From contig NZ_SCRP01000010.1 in assembly GCF_004298475.1 (NCBI RefSeq), positions 124,001 through 188,000 on the forward strand: a stretch of DNA of 64,000 nt, in the 5' to 3' direction. Source of the stretch: Paraburkholderia sp. (GTDB taxonomy: Bacteria; Pseudomonadota; Gammaproteobacteria; Burkholderiales; Burkholderiaceae). Under the pieces are notes generated by a model. It saw only the letters and a list, made by a program, of their open reading frames with translations, was not told the origin of the DNA and searched no databases. The stretch's first letter is position 1, and every line of letters starts with the position of its first letter. The translations under genes were made by a program, and so were the position numbers. Positions 21,150 through 30,253 of the stretch are shown here, one piece after another.

Positions 21150-22199
21150 ATGACTCAAACGGAACAAGGCACCTTGACCCCGGACACGCCGGAAGTCTCG
21201 GTCATCATTCCGGTCTACAACGAGGAAGCGGGACTCGACGCGCTGTTCGCGCGCCTGTACCCCGCACTCGACCAGCTCGGCACGTCGTATGAAGTCATCT
21301 TCATCAACGACGGCAGCCGCGACCGCTCGGCCGCCATGCTCGCCGACCAGTTCCGCGCGCGCCCCGACACGACGCGCGCGATCCTGCTGAACGGCAACTA
21401 CGGCCAGCACATGGCGATCCTCGCGGGCTTCGAGCAGGCGCGCGGCGAGATCGTCATCACGCTCGACGCCGACCTGCAGAACCCGCCCGAGGAAATCGGC
21501 AAGCTCGTCTCAAAGATGCGCGAAGGGTTCGACTACGTCGGCACGATCCGCAAGCAGCGCCAGGACAGCCTGTGGCGCCGCAAGGCCTCGCAGGCGATGA
21601 ACAGCCTGCGCGAGCGCATCACGCGCATCAAGATGACCGACCAGGGCTGCATGCTGCGCGCGTACAGCCGCCGCATCATCGACACGATCAACCGCTGCGG
21701 CGAAATCAATACGTTCATTCCGGCGCTCGCGTACACGTTCGCGCAGAACCCCGTCGAAGTCGAAGTCGCGCACGAAGAGCGCTTCGCGGGCGAATCGAAG
21801 TACTCGCTCTACAGCCTGATCCGCCTGAATTTCGACCTCGTAACCGGCTTCTCGGTCGTGCCGCTGCAATGGCTGTCGTTCATCGGCGTGATTCTTTCGC
21901 TCGGCTCGGCGGGCCTGTTCGTCCTGCTGCTGATCCGCCGCTTCCTCCTCGGCGCGGAAGTGCAAGGCGTGTTCACGCTGTTCGCCATCACGTTCTTCCT
22001 GCTCGGCGTGATCATCTTCGCGCTCGGGCTGCTCGGCGAGTACATCGGCCGCATCTATCAGCAGGTGCGCGCGCGTCCCCGTTATCTGGTGCAGACGATT
22101 CTCGAACAGCGCAACGCGCCTGCCATCGCGCACGCGCCGCGCGAGGACCTCGCACCGCCTGTCCAACCGGCCTCGCTCAGTCAGGGAGCACACAAATGA
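21150..22199 (+). CDS. arnC: Undecaprenyl-phosphate 4-deoxy-4-formamido-L-arabinose transferase ArnC
   Basis: This 349-residue GT2 enzyme has an N-terminal glycosyltransferase domain (VSVIIPVYNEEAGLDALF, FINDGSRDRS, ITLDADLQNPPEE) and two C-terminal membrane helices in a dolichol-phosphate-mannose synthase-like arrangement. It transfers Ara4-formyl-N from UDP to undecaprenyl phosphate on the cytoplasmic face. Its stop overlaps the next start as ATGA, so translation is coupled to the formyltransferase. Confidence 0.95.
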   Translation: MTQTEQGTLTPDTPEVSVIIPVYNEEAGLDALFARLYPALDQLGTSYEVIFINDGSRDRSAAMLADQFRARPDTTRAILLNGNYGQHMAILAGFEQARGEIVITLDADLQNPPEEIGKLVSKMREGFDYVGTIRKQRQDSLWRRKASQAMNSLRERITRIKMTDQGCMLRAYSRRIIDTINRCGEINTFIPALAYTFAQNPVEVEVAHEERFAGESKYSLYSLIRLNFDLVTGFSVVPLQWLSFIGVILSLGSAGLFVLLLIRRFLLGAEVQGVFTLFAITFFLLGVIIFALGLLGEYIGRIYQQVRARPRYLVQTILEQRNAPAIAHAPREDLAPPVQPASLSQGAHK

Positions 22200-23179
22200 A
22201 GCCGCGCGCCGTCGTCTTCGCCTATCACAACGTTGGAGTGCGCTGCCTGCAGGTGCTGCTCGCGGGCGGCGTCGACGTCGAACTCGTCGTCACGCACGAG
22301 GACAGCCCGACCGAGAACATCTGGTTCGGCAGCGTGAAATCGGTGGCGCTGGAGCACGGCATCGACGTGATCACGCCCGCCGATCCGAAGAGCGCCGAGC
22401 TGCGCGCGGCTGTTTCGGCGGCGCGGCCGGATTTCATCTTCTCGTTCTACTACCGGCACATGCTGCCCGCCGACCTGCTCGCGCTCGCCGCGCGCGGCGC
22501 GTACAACATGCACGGCTCGCTGCTGCCGAAATACCGCGGCCGCGTGCCGACCAACTGGGCCGTGCTGCGCGGCGAGAACGAAACCGGCGCGACGCTGCAC
22601 GAAATGGCCGCGAAGCCCGATGCGGGCGTGATCGTCGCCCAGACGCCGGTGCCGATCCTGCCCGACGACACCGCCGCGCAGGTCTTCGACAAGGTCACGG
22701 TCGCCGCCGAGCAGACGCTCTGGCGCGTGCTGCCCGCGCTGATCGCGGGCGAAGCGCCGCATCTGCCGAACGATCTCGCGCAGGGCAGCTACTTCGGCGG
22801 GCGCAAGCCGGAAGACGGCCGCATCGATTTCAGCCGGAGCGCGCAGCAGGTCTACAACCTGATCCGCGCTGTCGCGCCGCCGTATCCGGGCGCGTTCACC
22901 GATATCGGCGGCGAGCGCTTCATGATCGCCCGGGCGCGCCTCGCCCGCCCGGGTGCGGCGCCTGCGGCGCTGGCCGGATTGCCCGCGGGCATCCACGTAA
23001 GCGATAATGCGCTCTTTGCCCTCTGCGGCGACGGTCGCGCCATCGCGATCCACGAACTGCGGCACCTGTCCAGACCATCCGAAGGCGGAAAAGCCGAAGG
23101 GCAATCCGGCGACGGTCACGAAACCGTCGTCACGCCCGCCGCATTCGCCGAATTCACCTCATCTGCATCCCGTCAATGA
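22196..23179 (+). CDS. arnA1: ArnA formyltransferase half as a separate protein
   Basis: This 327-residue protein corresponds to the N-terminal half of E. coli ArnA. It has the formyltransferase signature YNMHGSLLPKYRGRVPTNWAV with the catalytic Asn-His, and the Asp in AKPDAGVIV. It formylates UDP-Ara4N with 10-formyltetrahydrofolate. The C-terminal part (about 205-327) is an OB-like formyltransferase C domain. It overlaps arnC and the decarboxylase gene by four bases at each end (ATGA), so the two ArnA activities are translated as separate coupled polypeptides. Confidence 0.93.
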   Translation: MKPRAVVFAYHNVGVRCLQVLLAGGVDVELVVTHEDSPTENIWFGSVKSVALEHGIDVITPADPKSAELRAAVSAARPDFIFSFYYRHMLPADLLALAARGAYNMHGSLLPKYRGRVPTNWAVLRGENETGATLHEMAAKPDAGVIVAQTPVPILPDDTAAQVFDKVTVAAEQTLWRVLPALIAGEAPHLPNDLAQGSYFGGRKPEDGRIDFSRSAQQVYNLIRAVAPPYPGAFTDIGGERFMIARARLARPGAAPAALAGLPAGIHVSDNALFALCGDGRAIAIHELRHLSRPSEGGKAEGQSGDGHETVVTPAAFAEFTSSASRQ

Positions 23180-24222
23180 AAAAAGTCCTGATCCTGGGTG
23201 TGAATGGCTTCATCGGCCACCACCTCTCCAAGCGCATCCTCGAAACCACGAACTGGGAAGTGTTCGGGATGGACATGCAGACCGACCGCCTCGGCGACCT
23301 CGTCAAGCATGAACGGATGCACTTCTTCGAAGGCGACATCACGATCAACAAGGAGTGGGTCGAGTACCACGTCAAGAAGTGCGACGTGATCCTGCCGCTC
23401 GTCGCCATCGCTACGCCGGCAACCTACGTGAAGCAGCCGCTGCGCGTGTTCGAACTCGACTTCGAGGCGAACCTGCCGATCGTGCGTTCAGCCGTGAAGT
23501 ACGGCAAGCACCTCGTGTTCCCGTCGACCTCCGAGGTCTACGGCATGAGCAGCGACGAGCAGTTCGATCCGGACGCCTCGCCGCTCATCTACGGCCCGAT
23601 CAACAAGCCGCGCTGGATCTACGCGTGCTCGAAGCAGCTCATGGACCGCGTGATCTGGGGCTACGGCATGGAAGGCCTGAACTTCACGCTGTTCCGGCCG
23701 TTCAACTGGATCGGCCCGGGCCTCGACACGATCTACACGCCGAAGGAAGGTTCGTCGCGCGTCGTGACGCAGTTCCTCGGCCACATCGTGCGCGGCGAGA
23801 ACATCAGCCTCGTGGACGGCGGCGCGCAAAAGCGCGCGTTCACCGACATCGGCGACGGCATCGACGCGCTGATGAAGATCATCGAGAACAAGGACGGCGT
23901 GGCGACGGGCAAGATCTACAACATCGGCAACCCGGCCAACAACTTTTCGGTACGCGAACTCGCGCACAAGATGCTGGCGCTCGCCGCCGAGTATCCGGAA
24001 TACGCGGACTCCGCCAAGCGCGTGCAGCTGGTCGAAACGTCGTCGGGCGCGTACTACGGCGCTGGCTACCAGGACGTGCAGAACCGCGTGCCGAAGATCG
24101 ACAACACGAAGCAGGAACTCGGCTGGGCGCCCAAGGCGACGTTCGACGACGCCCTGCGCAAGATCTTCGAAGCGTACCGCGGCCACGTCGGCGAGGCCCG
24201 CGCACTCGTCGAACAGCAGTAA
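23176..24222 (+). CDS. arnA2: UDP-glucuronate decarboxylase (ArnA C-terminal half as a separate protein)
   Basis: This 348-residue extended SDR has the NAD motif GVNGFIGHHL, FPSTSEVYGM and the catalytic Tyr-Lys pair in YACSKQLMDRVIW. It oxidatively decarboxylates UDP-glucuronate to UDP-4-ketopentose, the ArnB substrate, and corresponds to the C-terminal domain of E. coli ArnA. It could be confused with a generic NAD-dependent epimerase, but its overlap with the formyltransferase and its position in the arn operon decide it. Confidence 0.93.
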   Translation: MKKVLILGVNGFIGHHLSKRILETTNWEVFGMDMQTDRLGDLVKHERMHFFEGDITINKEWVEYHVKKCDVILPLVAIATPATYVKQPLRVFELDFEANLPIVRSAVKYGKHLVFPSTSEVYGMSSDEQFDPDASPLIYGPINKPRWIYACSKQLMDRVIWGYGMEGLNFTLFRPFNWIGPGLDTIYTPKEGSSRVVTQFLGHIVRGENISLVDGGAQKRAFTDIGDGIDALMKIIENKDGVATGKIYNIGNPANNFSVRELAHKMLALAAEYPEYADSAKRVQLVETSSGAYYGAGYQDVQNRVPKIDNTKQELGWAPKATFDDALRKIFEAYRGHVGEARALVEQQ

Positions 24223-24254
24223 CGCGCGCACGCGGCAACTGGGGACCTGGCAAC

Positions 24255-25151
24255 TTGGCCCGTATCGTCCTGAAAATCGACGTCGACACGCTGCGCGGCA
24301 CGCGCGAAGGCGTGCCGAATCTCGCGCGCATCTTCGACCGTTACAAGGCGCGCGCGACTTTCCTCTTCGCCCTCGGCCCGGACCACACGGGCTGGGCGCT
24401 GCGCCGCGTGTTCCGTCCGGGCTTTCTGAAGAAGGTCTCGCGCACGTCGGTGGTCGAGCACTACGGCGTGAAGCAGCTGATGTACGGCGTGCTGCTGCCC
24501 GGGCCGGACATCGGCGTGAAGGCCGCCGCCGATATGCGCGCGATCCACGAAGCCGGTTTCGAATGCGGCATTCACACGTGGGATCACGTGTACTGGCAGG
24601 ACAACGTGCGCAACCGCGACGGCGAGTGGACCGCACGCGAGATGCGCAAGAGCTACGAACGCTTCACGCAGATCTTCGGCGCGCCGCCTGTTACGCACGG
24701 CGCGGCGGGCTGGCAGATGAACGACGCGGCGTTCCGGCAGATCGACGCCTGGGGCATGCATTACGCGTCCGATGGGCGCGGGCACTCGCCCTATCTGCCG
24801 GTCGTCGACGGCCACACGCTCAACCACGTGCAGATGCCGACCACGCTGCCCACGCTCGACGAAGTGCTCGGCGTCGACGGCATCGACGTGAACACGGTCG
24901 CCGCATGGATGCTCAAGCTCACCGAGCATAATCCGCATGACCAGGTCTTCACGCTGCACGCGGAACTCGAAGGCCAGAAGCTTGCGCCCGTGTTCGAGCA
25001 ACTGCTCGCGGGCTGGCGCGCGCAGGGCCACACGTTTGCCACGATGGGCGACTACCATGCCGCGCTGGACCGCGAATCGCTGCCATCGTACCCTGTCGCC
25101 TGGGGCGAGATCGAAGGCCGTTCCGGCCAGTTGATCATCCAGCCCGACTGA
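24255..25151 (+). CDS. arnD: 4-deoxy-4-formamido-L-arabinose-phosphoundecaprenol deformylase ArnD
   Basis: This 298-residue NodB-fold deacetylase begins LARIVLKIDVDTLRGTREGV, with the metal-binding Asp in IDVDT and the His pair in GIHTWDHVYW. It removes the formyl group from the lipid-linked sugar before flipping. No ATG or GTG is available near the conserved N-terminus; the start is a TTG at 24255 with GGGGA about 9 bases upstream. It ends the arn operon. Confidence 0.93.
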   Translation: MARIVLKIDVDTLRGTREGVPNLARIFDRYKARATFLFALGPDHTGWALRRVFRPGFLKKVSRTSVVEHYGVKQLMYGVLLPGPDIGVKAAADMRAIHEAGFECGIHTWDHVYWQDNVRNRDGEWTAREMRKSYERFTQIFGAPPVTHGAAGWQMNDAAFRQIDAWGMHYASDGRGHSPYLPVVDGHTLNHVQMPTTLPTLDEVLGVDGIDVNTVAAWMLKLTEHNPHDQVFTLHAELEGQKLAPVFEQLLAGWRAQGHTFATMGDYHAALDRESLPSYPVAWGEIEGRSGQLIIQPD

Positions 25152-25188
25152 ATCCGCCGCTCGCACGCGCATCCCGAAGGTGGCCGCC

Positions 25189-25255
25189 GCGAAGGCTGCA
25201 TGCGATGCGTGCTGCCGTCAGATGCAGCCTTCGCATGCACCCATCGCATGCACCC
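25189..25255. repeat. 13-bp inverted repeat plus 13-bp direct repeat after arnD
   Basis: GCGAAGGCTGCAT (25189-25201) is exactly complementary to ATGCAGCCTTCGC (25222-25234), giving a 13-bp stem with a 20-base loop. Its right arm runs into TCGCATGCACCC, repeated 13 bases later (25231-25242, 25244-25255). There is no T tract, so this is not a standard intrinsic terminator. Confidence 0.75.
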
Positions 25256-25316
25256 TTCGCTTACGCCGCACGCATCGTCCGATCATCGTCCGAGACAATA
25301 ACAACCGGAGAATCCT

Positions 25317-25778
25317 GTGCCGATCGCAGTCGACCAACCCGTTCCCGACTTCACCGCCCCCGCCACCGGCGGCGACTTCACGCTGTCGAGCCTCAAGGGC
25401 AGCAAGGTGGTCCTGTACTTCTATCCCAAGGACAACACGCCGGGCTGCACGACCGAAGGTCTGCAGTTTCGCGACCTCAATCCGAAGTTCGAGAAAGCGG
25501 GTGCGCGGATCATCGGTGTCTCGCGTGACAGCGTGCGCTCGCACGAAGGCTTCAAGGCCAAGCTCGAACTGCCGTTCACCTTGGTATCCGATGCGGATGA
25601 AGCGCTATGCACGCTCTTCGACGTCATCAAACTGAAGAAAATGTATGGCAAGGAAGTGCGTGGAATCGAGCGCTCCACGTTCCTTATCGACGCCGCTGGC
25701 GTGCTGCGTCGCGAGTGGCGCGGCATCAAGGTTCCGGGCCATGTCGACGAGGTCCTGGAGGCTGTACAAGCGCTTTGA
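25317..25778 (+). CDS. bcp: Thiol peroxidase Bcp (PrxQ-type peroxiredoxin)
   Basis: This 153-residue peroxiredoxin reduces hydroperoxides using the peroxidatic cysteine C44 in YFYPKDNTPGCTTE. The usual PrxQ resolving cysteine five residues later is absent (Leu49). C98 in EALCTLF is the only other cysteine, so a one-Cys or alternative two-Cys mechanism is likely. The start is GTG at 25317, with CCGGAG at the right distance upstream. Confidence 0.93.
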   Translation: MPIAVDQPVPDFTAPATGGDFTLSSLKGSKVVLYFYPKDNTPGCTTEGLQFRDLNPKFEKAGARIIGVSRDSVRSHEGFKAKLELPFTLVSDADEALCTLFDVIKLKKMYGKEVRGIERSTFLIDAAGVLRREWRGIKVPGHVDEVLEAVQAL

Positions 25779-26156
25779 GGCGCGTTATATTGGGCTGCAA
25801 TGAGTGCCCGTCCACCCCATTTTTCGTCGCGTTGCGACCCAGGTTGTGACCCAGGTGAAGCCGGTCGTCGAATGACCGGCGATGCACATCCGGGGCACCG
25901 CGCCATTGCCGCAGTCGAGCCGCTTGCCTCGTTAGCCGGGGCGGCGGCTTTTTTGTTTGCAGTTCCGCCACCGCGCCGGAACACGTTGCGGTCACGCGTC
26001 TTTGTCAAGGAGCCGATCGAAAACCAGGCGAACCGGCATTTCCAGACCTGAGCGCGCACCCAGCGCGGCTGCACAGGGCGCCTGCCCGGCGCCGGACCGC
26101 ACCGCCCGAAAGCGCACCCTACTCGACCACTCGACCCGAATTTTTCGAGGGACACC
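25779..26156. other. Intergenic region bcp / phoH
   Basis: This 378-base gap contains a probable terminator for bcp at 25917-25956 and then the phoH leader. No other gene with a credible ribosome site is seen. Confidence 0.5.
25917..25956 (+). terminator. Probable terminator downstream of bcp
   Basis: An imperfect GC-rich stem (AGCCGC/GCGGCT extended by GCC/GGC) is followed by a run of six T residues. It lies about 140 bases after the bcp stop. Confidence 0.5.
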
Positions 26157-27995
26157 ATGCCTTTGCCTACCCCCCCCAGCAAGCTCGGCAACCTGCTGCC
26201 GCCTGAGGAATACAAGGCGCGCGCGCGCGCCACGCGCGGCAACCGCAAAGCTGTAAGCGAACAGGACGCTGTCGCCGTCGCGGACTTCGGTCCCGCGAGC
26301 GTCGCCGAGCCGATGTCCCCGGCTGCGAACGCCGCAACGACGCTGCGCACGGTCCCCCTTTCCTCCGGCAACGCCGAACTGGCCGCCCTCGAACCCGTCG
26401 CACCCGCACCCGCACCCGCGAAAAAGCGCAAGCAGCAGGCCGCTGCGCTGCTGCAGCCCGTACAGGCGCACGCCGAGCCCGAAGCGCCGGCCGCGCCGAT
26501 CGCACGTAGTGCCAAACCGGCCGCCGCGAAGCTCGATGCCGGCGCCGCAACGGATAAGCGTGCCACCGGGAAAAAACGCCTGCATCCGGGAGAAAGCATC
26601 GAAGTGCGCAAGCTCTTCGTGCTCGATACGAACGTGCTGATGCACGATCCGACCTGCCTGTTCCGCTTCGAGGAACACGACGTCTATCTGCCGATGATGA
26701 CGCTCGAGGAACTCGACAACCACAAGAAGGGCATGTCCGAAGTCGCGCGCAACGCACGCCAGGTGAGCCGCACGCTCGACCAGCTGGTGGCGAATGCCGA
26801 CCCGATCTCGGAAGGCATTTCGCTCGCGCGCCTCGGCAGCCGCGAAGCGCTCGGCCGGCTGTACTTCCAGACCACGCTCACGCACATCGATCCGGTCGAC
26901 GGCCTGCCCCAGGGCAAGGCCGACAACCAGATCCTCGGCGTCGTGCGCGCGCTGCAGCGCGACCGGCCGGACCGCCTCGTCGTGCTGGTGTCGAAAGACA
27001 TCAACATGCGCATCAAGGCGCACGCGCTCGGCCTGCCCGCGGAAGACTACTTCAACGATCAGGTTCTCGAAGACAAGGATCTGCTCTACTCGGGCGTGCG
27101 CGCGCTGCAGCAGGATTTCTGGACGAAGCACGCGAAGGGCATGGAGTCCTGGCAGGACACCAAGACCGGCACGACCTATTACCGCGTGACGGGTCCCGCG
27201 TGCGCGTCGATGCTCGTGAACGAGTTCGTCTATCTGGAGCCGCAGAACGGCGAACCGACGTTCCACGCGATCGTGCGCGAACTCAACGGCAAGACGGCGC
27301 TGTTGCAGACGCTGCGCGACTACGGCCATCACAAGAACAACGTGTGGGGCATTACGGCGCGCAATCGCGAGCAGAACTTCGCGCTCAATCTGCTGATGAA
27401 CCCGGAGATCGATTTCGTCACGCTGCTCGGGCAGGCGGGTACGGGCAAGACGCTCGTCGCACTCGCGGCGGGCCTCGCCCAGGTGCTCGACGACAAGCGC
27501 TACAACGAGATCATCGTGACGCGTGCGACGGTGCCGGTCGGCGAAGACATCGGCTTCCTGCCGGGCACGGAAGAGGAAAAGATGCAGCCGTGGATGGGCG
27601 CCTTCGACGACAACCTCGAAGTGCTCCAGAAGACCGACGACGCAGCCGGAGAATGGGGCCGCGCGGCCACGCAGGAACTGATCCGCTCGCGGCTGAAGGT
27701 CAAGAGCATGAACTTCATGCGCGGCCGGACGTTCGTCGACAAATACCTCATCATCGACGAAGCGCAGAACCTCACGCCGAAGCAGATGAAGACGCTCGTC
27801 ACGCGCGCGGGCCCTGGCACGAAGATTGTCTGCCTCGGCAATATCGCGCAGATCGATACGCCTTATCTGACTGAAGGCAGCTCGGGCCTCACCTATGTCG
27901 TCGACCGCTTCAAGGGCTGGGCGCACAGCGGCCACGTGACGCTCGCGCGCGGCGAGCGCTCGCGGCTGGCCGATTACGCGTCGGACATTCTCTAG
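26157..27995 (+). CDS. PhoH-family protein with N-terminal PIN domain (PhoH2-like)
   Basis: This 612-residue protein has a low-complexity Ala/Pro-rich N-terminus (about 1-140). A PIN nuclease domain follows from about residue 155 (KLFVLDTNVLMHDPTCLFRF, with acidic LEELDNHK and VLVSKDINMRIKA). A PhoH-type ATPase comes next with Walker A GQAGTGKTLVALAAGL at about residue 424 and Walker B YLIIDEAQNLTPKQMK. Family knowledge: PIN-PhoH fusions act as RNA helicase/ribonucleases. A strong terminator follows. Confidence 0.92.
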   Translation: MPLPTPPSKLGNLLPPEEYKARARATRGNRKAVSEQDAVAVADFGPASVAEPMSPAANAATTLRTVPLSSGNAELAALEPVAPAPAPAKKRKQQAAALLQPVQAHAEPEAPAAPIARSAKPAAAKLDAGAATDKRATGKKRLHPGESIEVRKLFVLDTNVLMHDPTCLFRFEEHDVYLPMMTLEELDNHKKGMSEVARNARQVSRTLDQLVANADPISEGISLARLGSREALGRLYFQTTLTHIDPVDGLPQGKADNQILGVVRALQRDRPDRLVVLVSKDINMRIKAHALGLPAEDYFNDQVLEDKDLLYSGVRALQQDFWTKHAKGMESWQDTKTGTTYYRVTGPACASMLVNEFVYLEPQNGEPTFHAIVRELNGKTALLQTLRDYGHHKNNVWGITARNREQNFALNLLMNPEIDFVTLLGQAGTGKTLVALAAGLAQVLDDKRYNEIIVTRATVPVGEDIGFLPGTEEEKMQPWMGAFDDNLEVLQKTDDAAGEWGRAATQELIRSRLKVKSMNFMRGRTFVDKYLIIDEAQNLTPKQMKTLVTRAGPGTKIVCLGNIAQIDTPYLTEGSSGLTYVVDRFKGWAHSGHVTLARGERSRLADYASDIL

Positions 27996-28032
27996 GCGAC
28001 AGTCGCGCAACATCGAGCGCAAGCCGCTCACG

Positions 28033-28068
28033 AGGGCTGTATCCGGTTCCCCGGATACAGCCCTTTTT
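28033..28068 (+). terminator. Rho-independent terminator of phoH
   Basis: A 14-bp perfect stem (AGGGCTGTATCCGG with its complement) has loop TTCC and is followed by a T run. Confidence 0.95.
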
Positions 28069-28218
28069 CGTTGCGCGGCGTTCCAGTGAAGCAACAGTTG
28101 ACGCCCAAACTTCAAGTAAATTATCAAGAATTCTTGCGAGCGCCGCGCCGGACGGGCTACCATCGGCGCATTATCCGCTTCCACCCGCAGCGGGCACCCT
28201 CGCCCGTCCGAGCGTTTC

Positions 28219-29280
28219 ATGCGCCGACTCTGGCTTCCGTTACTGATCATGGTTTTTCTCGCAGCTTGTTCGAGCACGCCGGAAAGATACGCGCGCAGGG
28301 GCGGCTCATCCACGGCCATCGACGCCTCGCGCACCCGGCCATCCGGCTTCCCGAATTTCGTCGATCACAGCGTCGGCCGCGAAGAAATCTCGATCCAGGC
28401 GATGGGGCTCGTCGGCATTCCCTACCGCTGGGGCGGCAATACGCCCGATAGCGGCTTCGATTGCAGCGGGCTCGTCAAATACGTGTTCGCCCGCGCGGCC
28501 TTTGTCGATCTGCCGCGCACGACCGCCGACATGGGCGCACGCGGCGAGTCCATCCAACCTGACGAAATCGCCGCCGGTGATCTGGTGTTCTTCAATACGA
28601 CCGGGCGGCCGCATTCGCATGTCGGGATCTACGTCGGCAAGCTCCGCTTCGTCAACGCGCCCTCGACGGGCGGGACGGTACGGCTCGACTATCTGACGAA
28701 CCCGTACTGGGCGAAGCGCTTCGACGGCATACGCCGCATGGCGCCGCCCAAAGCCACGCCGCAACCGTTCGAGACGCCCACCTGGGAAGCGTCCGCGCCT
28801 GCCCAGCCCGCGCCTGCCGTGGCGGCTGCTGCGGTGCCCATTCGCGTGACAAGCGTGAATCAGAACCGGCCGATGCCCGCTGCGGCACCGGCTCCGGTTG
28901 TACCTGCCTACGCGGCCACACGGCCAGCCGCCGCGCCGGCGGACGCGTTCGAGCCGCCGCCCGCGGCGCCCGGCGCCGCGCAAATGCAGGCGCGCGTGGC
29001 TGGCGGGGCAACGCCCGCAATGGCCAGCGCCAACGCACCCGATGCCGACTCGCAACCCGACGCCATCGCCGCAGCAGCAGACGCCTTCGAGCCGCCGCCG
29101 CCCGCCGCCGCTATGGCCGAGCGCCAGGCGGCGCAAGCGGGCTCGACGACGCTCACACCCGCTGCAACCTCCAGGCCGCCCGTGCAGATCATGCGCGCCT
29201 CGACGGCGCAGCCCGTCGGACGTGCACCCACGCAAACGAACGACGATCCGATCGCGCGCTTCGCCAACAGCGCCTTCTGA
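28219..29280 (+). CDS. NlpC/P60 family peptidoglycan endopeptidase lipoprotein
   Basis: This 353-residue protein has a lipoprotein signal (MRRLWLPLLIMVFLAAC, lipobox LAAC). An NlpC/P60 domain spans about residues 50-175, with the catalytic Cys in NTPDSGFDCSGLVKYVF, His in GRPHSHVGIYVG and a third polar residue near FVNAPSTGG. The remaining 170 residues are Pro/Ala-rich and probably disordered. Such enzymes cut stem peptides in the periplasm. A 12-bp palindrome (CAAGAATTCTTG, 28125-28136) lies about 85 bases upstream and may be regulatory. Confidence 0.9.
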   Translation: MRRLWLPLLIMVFLAACSSTPERYARRGGSSTAIDASRTRPSGFPNFVDHSVGREEISIQAMGLVGIPYRWGGNTPDSGFDCSGLVKYVFARAAFVDLPRTTADMGARGESIQPDEIAAGDLVFFNTTGRPHSHVGIYVGKLRFVNAPSTGGTVRLDYLTNPYWAKRFDGIRRMAPPKATPQPFETPTWEASAPAQPAPAVAAAAVPIRVTSVNQNRPMPAAAPAPVVPAYAATRPAAAPADAFEPPPAAPGAAQMQARVAGGATPAMASANAPDADSQPDAIAAAADAFEPPPPAAAMAERQAAQAGSTTLTPAATSRPPVQIMRASTAQPVGRAPTQTNDDPIARFANSAF

Positions 29281-29386
29281 TTTCGCGCACAACCACGCGC
29301 GCCCACCCGCTCGCAACATGCCGGCGCGGTTTTCGCGGCCCGCTGCGTCTGCTATCGTTCTGATACCTTTTCGCAGCGAGGCAGCG

Positions 29387-30193
29387 ATGGATCTCGGACT
29401 CGGCAACAAGGTGGTACTGGTGACGGGCGGCAGCAAGGGCATCGGGCTGGCCTGCGCACGCGCGTTCGCGAAGGAAGGGGCGAAGGTCGCGATCGTGTCG
29501 CGCGATCCGGCGAATCTCGCCCGCGCGCGCGAGCAACTCGCGAGCGAAGGACTGCACATCCATCTCACGCGCGCCGATCTGCACGAACCGCACAGCGCGG
29601 CAGACGTGGTCGAAGATGTCTCAACGGCCGTGGGTCCGATCGACGTCCTCATCAACAGCGCGGGCGCGGCCCGCCGCTACGATCCGGAGGCGCTGGACGC
29701 CGCCGCCTTCAAGGCGACCATGGAAGCGAAGTACTTCCCGTACATCTATCCGCAGCAGGAAGTGCTGCGCCGGATGGTGGAACGCGTGAAGGCCGGTGAA
29801 GCGAAAGAACCCGGAACCATCGTCAACATCATCGGCATGGGCGGCAAGTTCGCGAGCGACATCCACATTGCGGGCGGCGCAGCCAATGCCGCGCTCATGC
29901 TCGCCACGGTGGGGCTTGCGCACTATCACGCGCGCTACGGCATCCGCATCAACGCCATCAATCCGGGCGCGACGCTCACGGAACGCCTGCAAGAAGCGGT
30001 GCGGCTGGAAGCCGAAAGAGAGGGAATCGATGAAGCGACGGCGCTCGCGCGCAGCGAAGGCAAGGTGCCGCTCGGCCGCTACGCGAAACCCGAGGAGATT
30101 GCAGACGTGGCGCTCTTTCTGGCAAGCCGCCGCGCCAGCTATGTGACCGGCGCGCTCATCCCGATGGACGGCTGCTCGACGCCGCTCATCTGA
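29387..30193 (+). CDS. SDR-family oxidoreductase lacking the canonical catalytic Tyr-Lys
   Basis: This 268-residue Rossmann protein has the SDR cofactor motif TGGSKGIG (residues 13-20), the NSAG motif and the C-terminal YVTGALIPMDGC. At the active site, where YxxxK is expected, it reads AGGAANAAL: the Tyr position is Gly163, the Lys position Asn167, and the Ser of NISS is Gly150. It is therefore either a non-catalytic or mechanistically different SDR. It is intact otherwise and has a ribosome site-like GAGG before the ATG. It is convergent with pit. Confidence 0.85.
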   Translation: MDLGLGNKVVLVTGGSKGIGLACARAFAKEGAKVAIVSRDPANLARAREQLASEGLHIHLTRADLHEPHSAADVVEDVSTAVGPIDVLINSAGAARRYDPEALDAAAFKATMEAKYFPYIYPQQEVLRRMVERVKAGEAKEPGTIVNIIGMGGKFASDIHIAGGAANAALMLATVGLAHYHARYGIRINAINPGATLTERLQEAVRLEAEREGIDEATALARSEGKVPLGRYAKPEEIADVALFLASRRASYVTGALIPMDGCSTPLI

Positions 30194-30253
30194 GCGGCCC
30201 GCACGAGCGCTCAGGGCAACCCGGCGCCGCATGCCGCAGCGCCGGGCACCGTG

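Noticed and set aside
30220..30246. Terminator between the SDR gene and pit
   Set aside because: An 8-bp stem (CCCGGCGC/GCGCCGGG) is present between the convergent genes, but there is no T tract on either strand, so it was not called.
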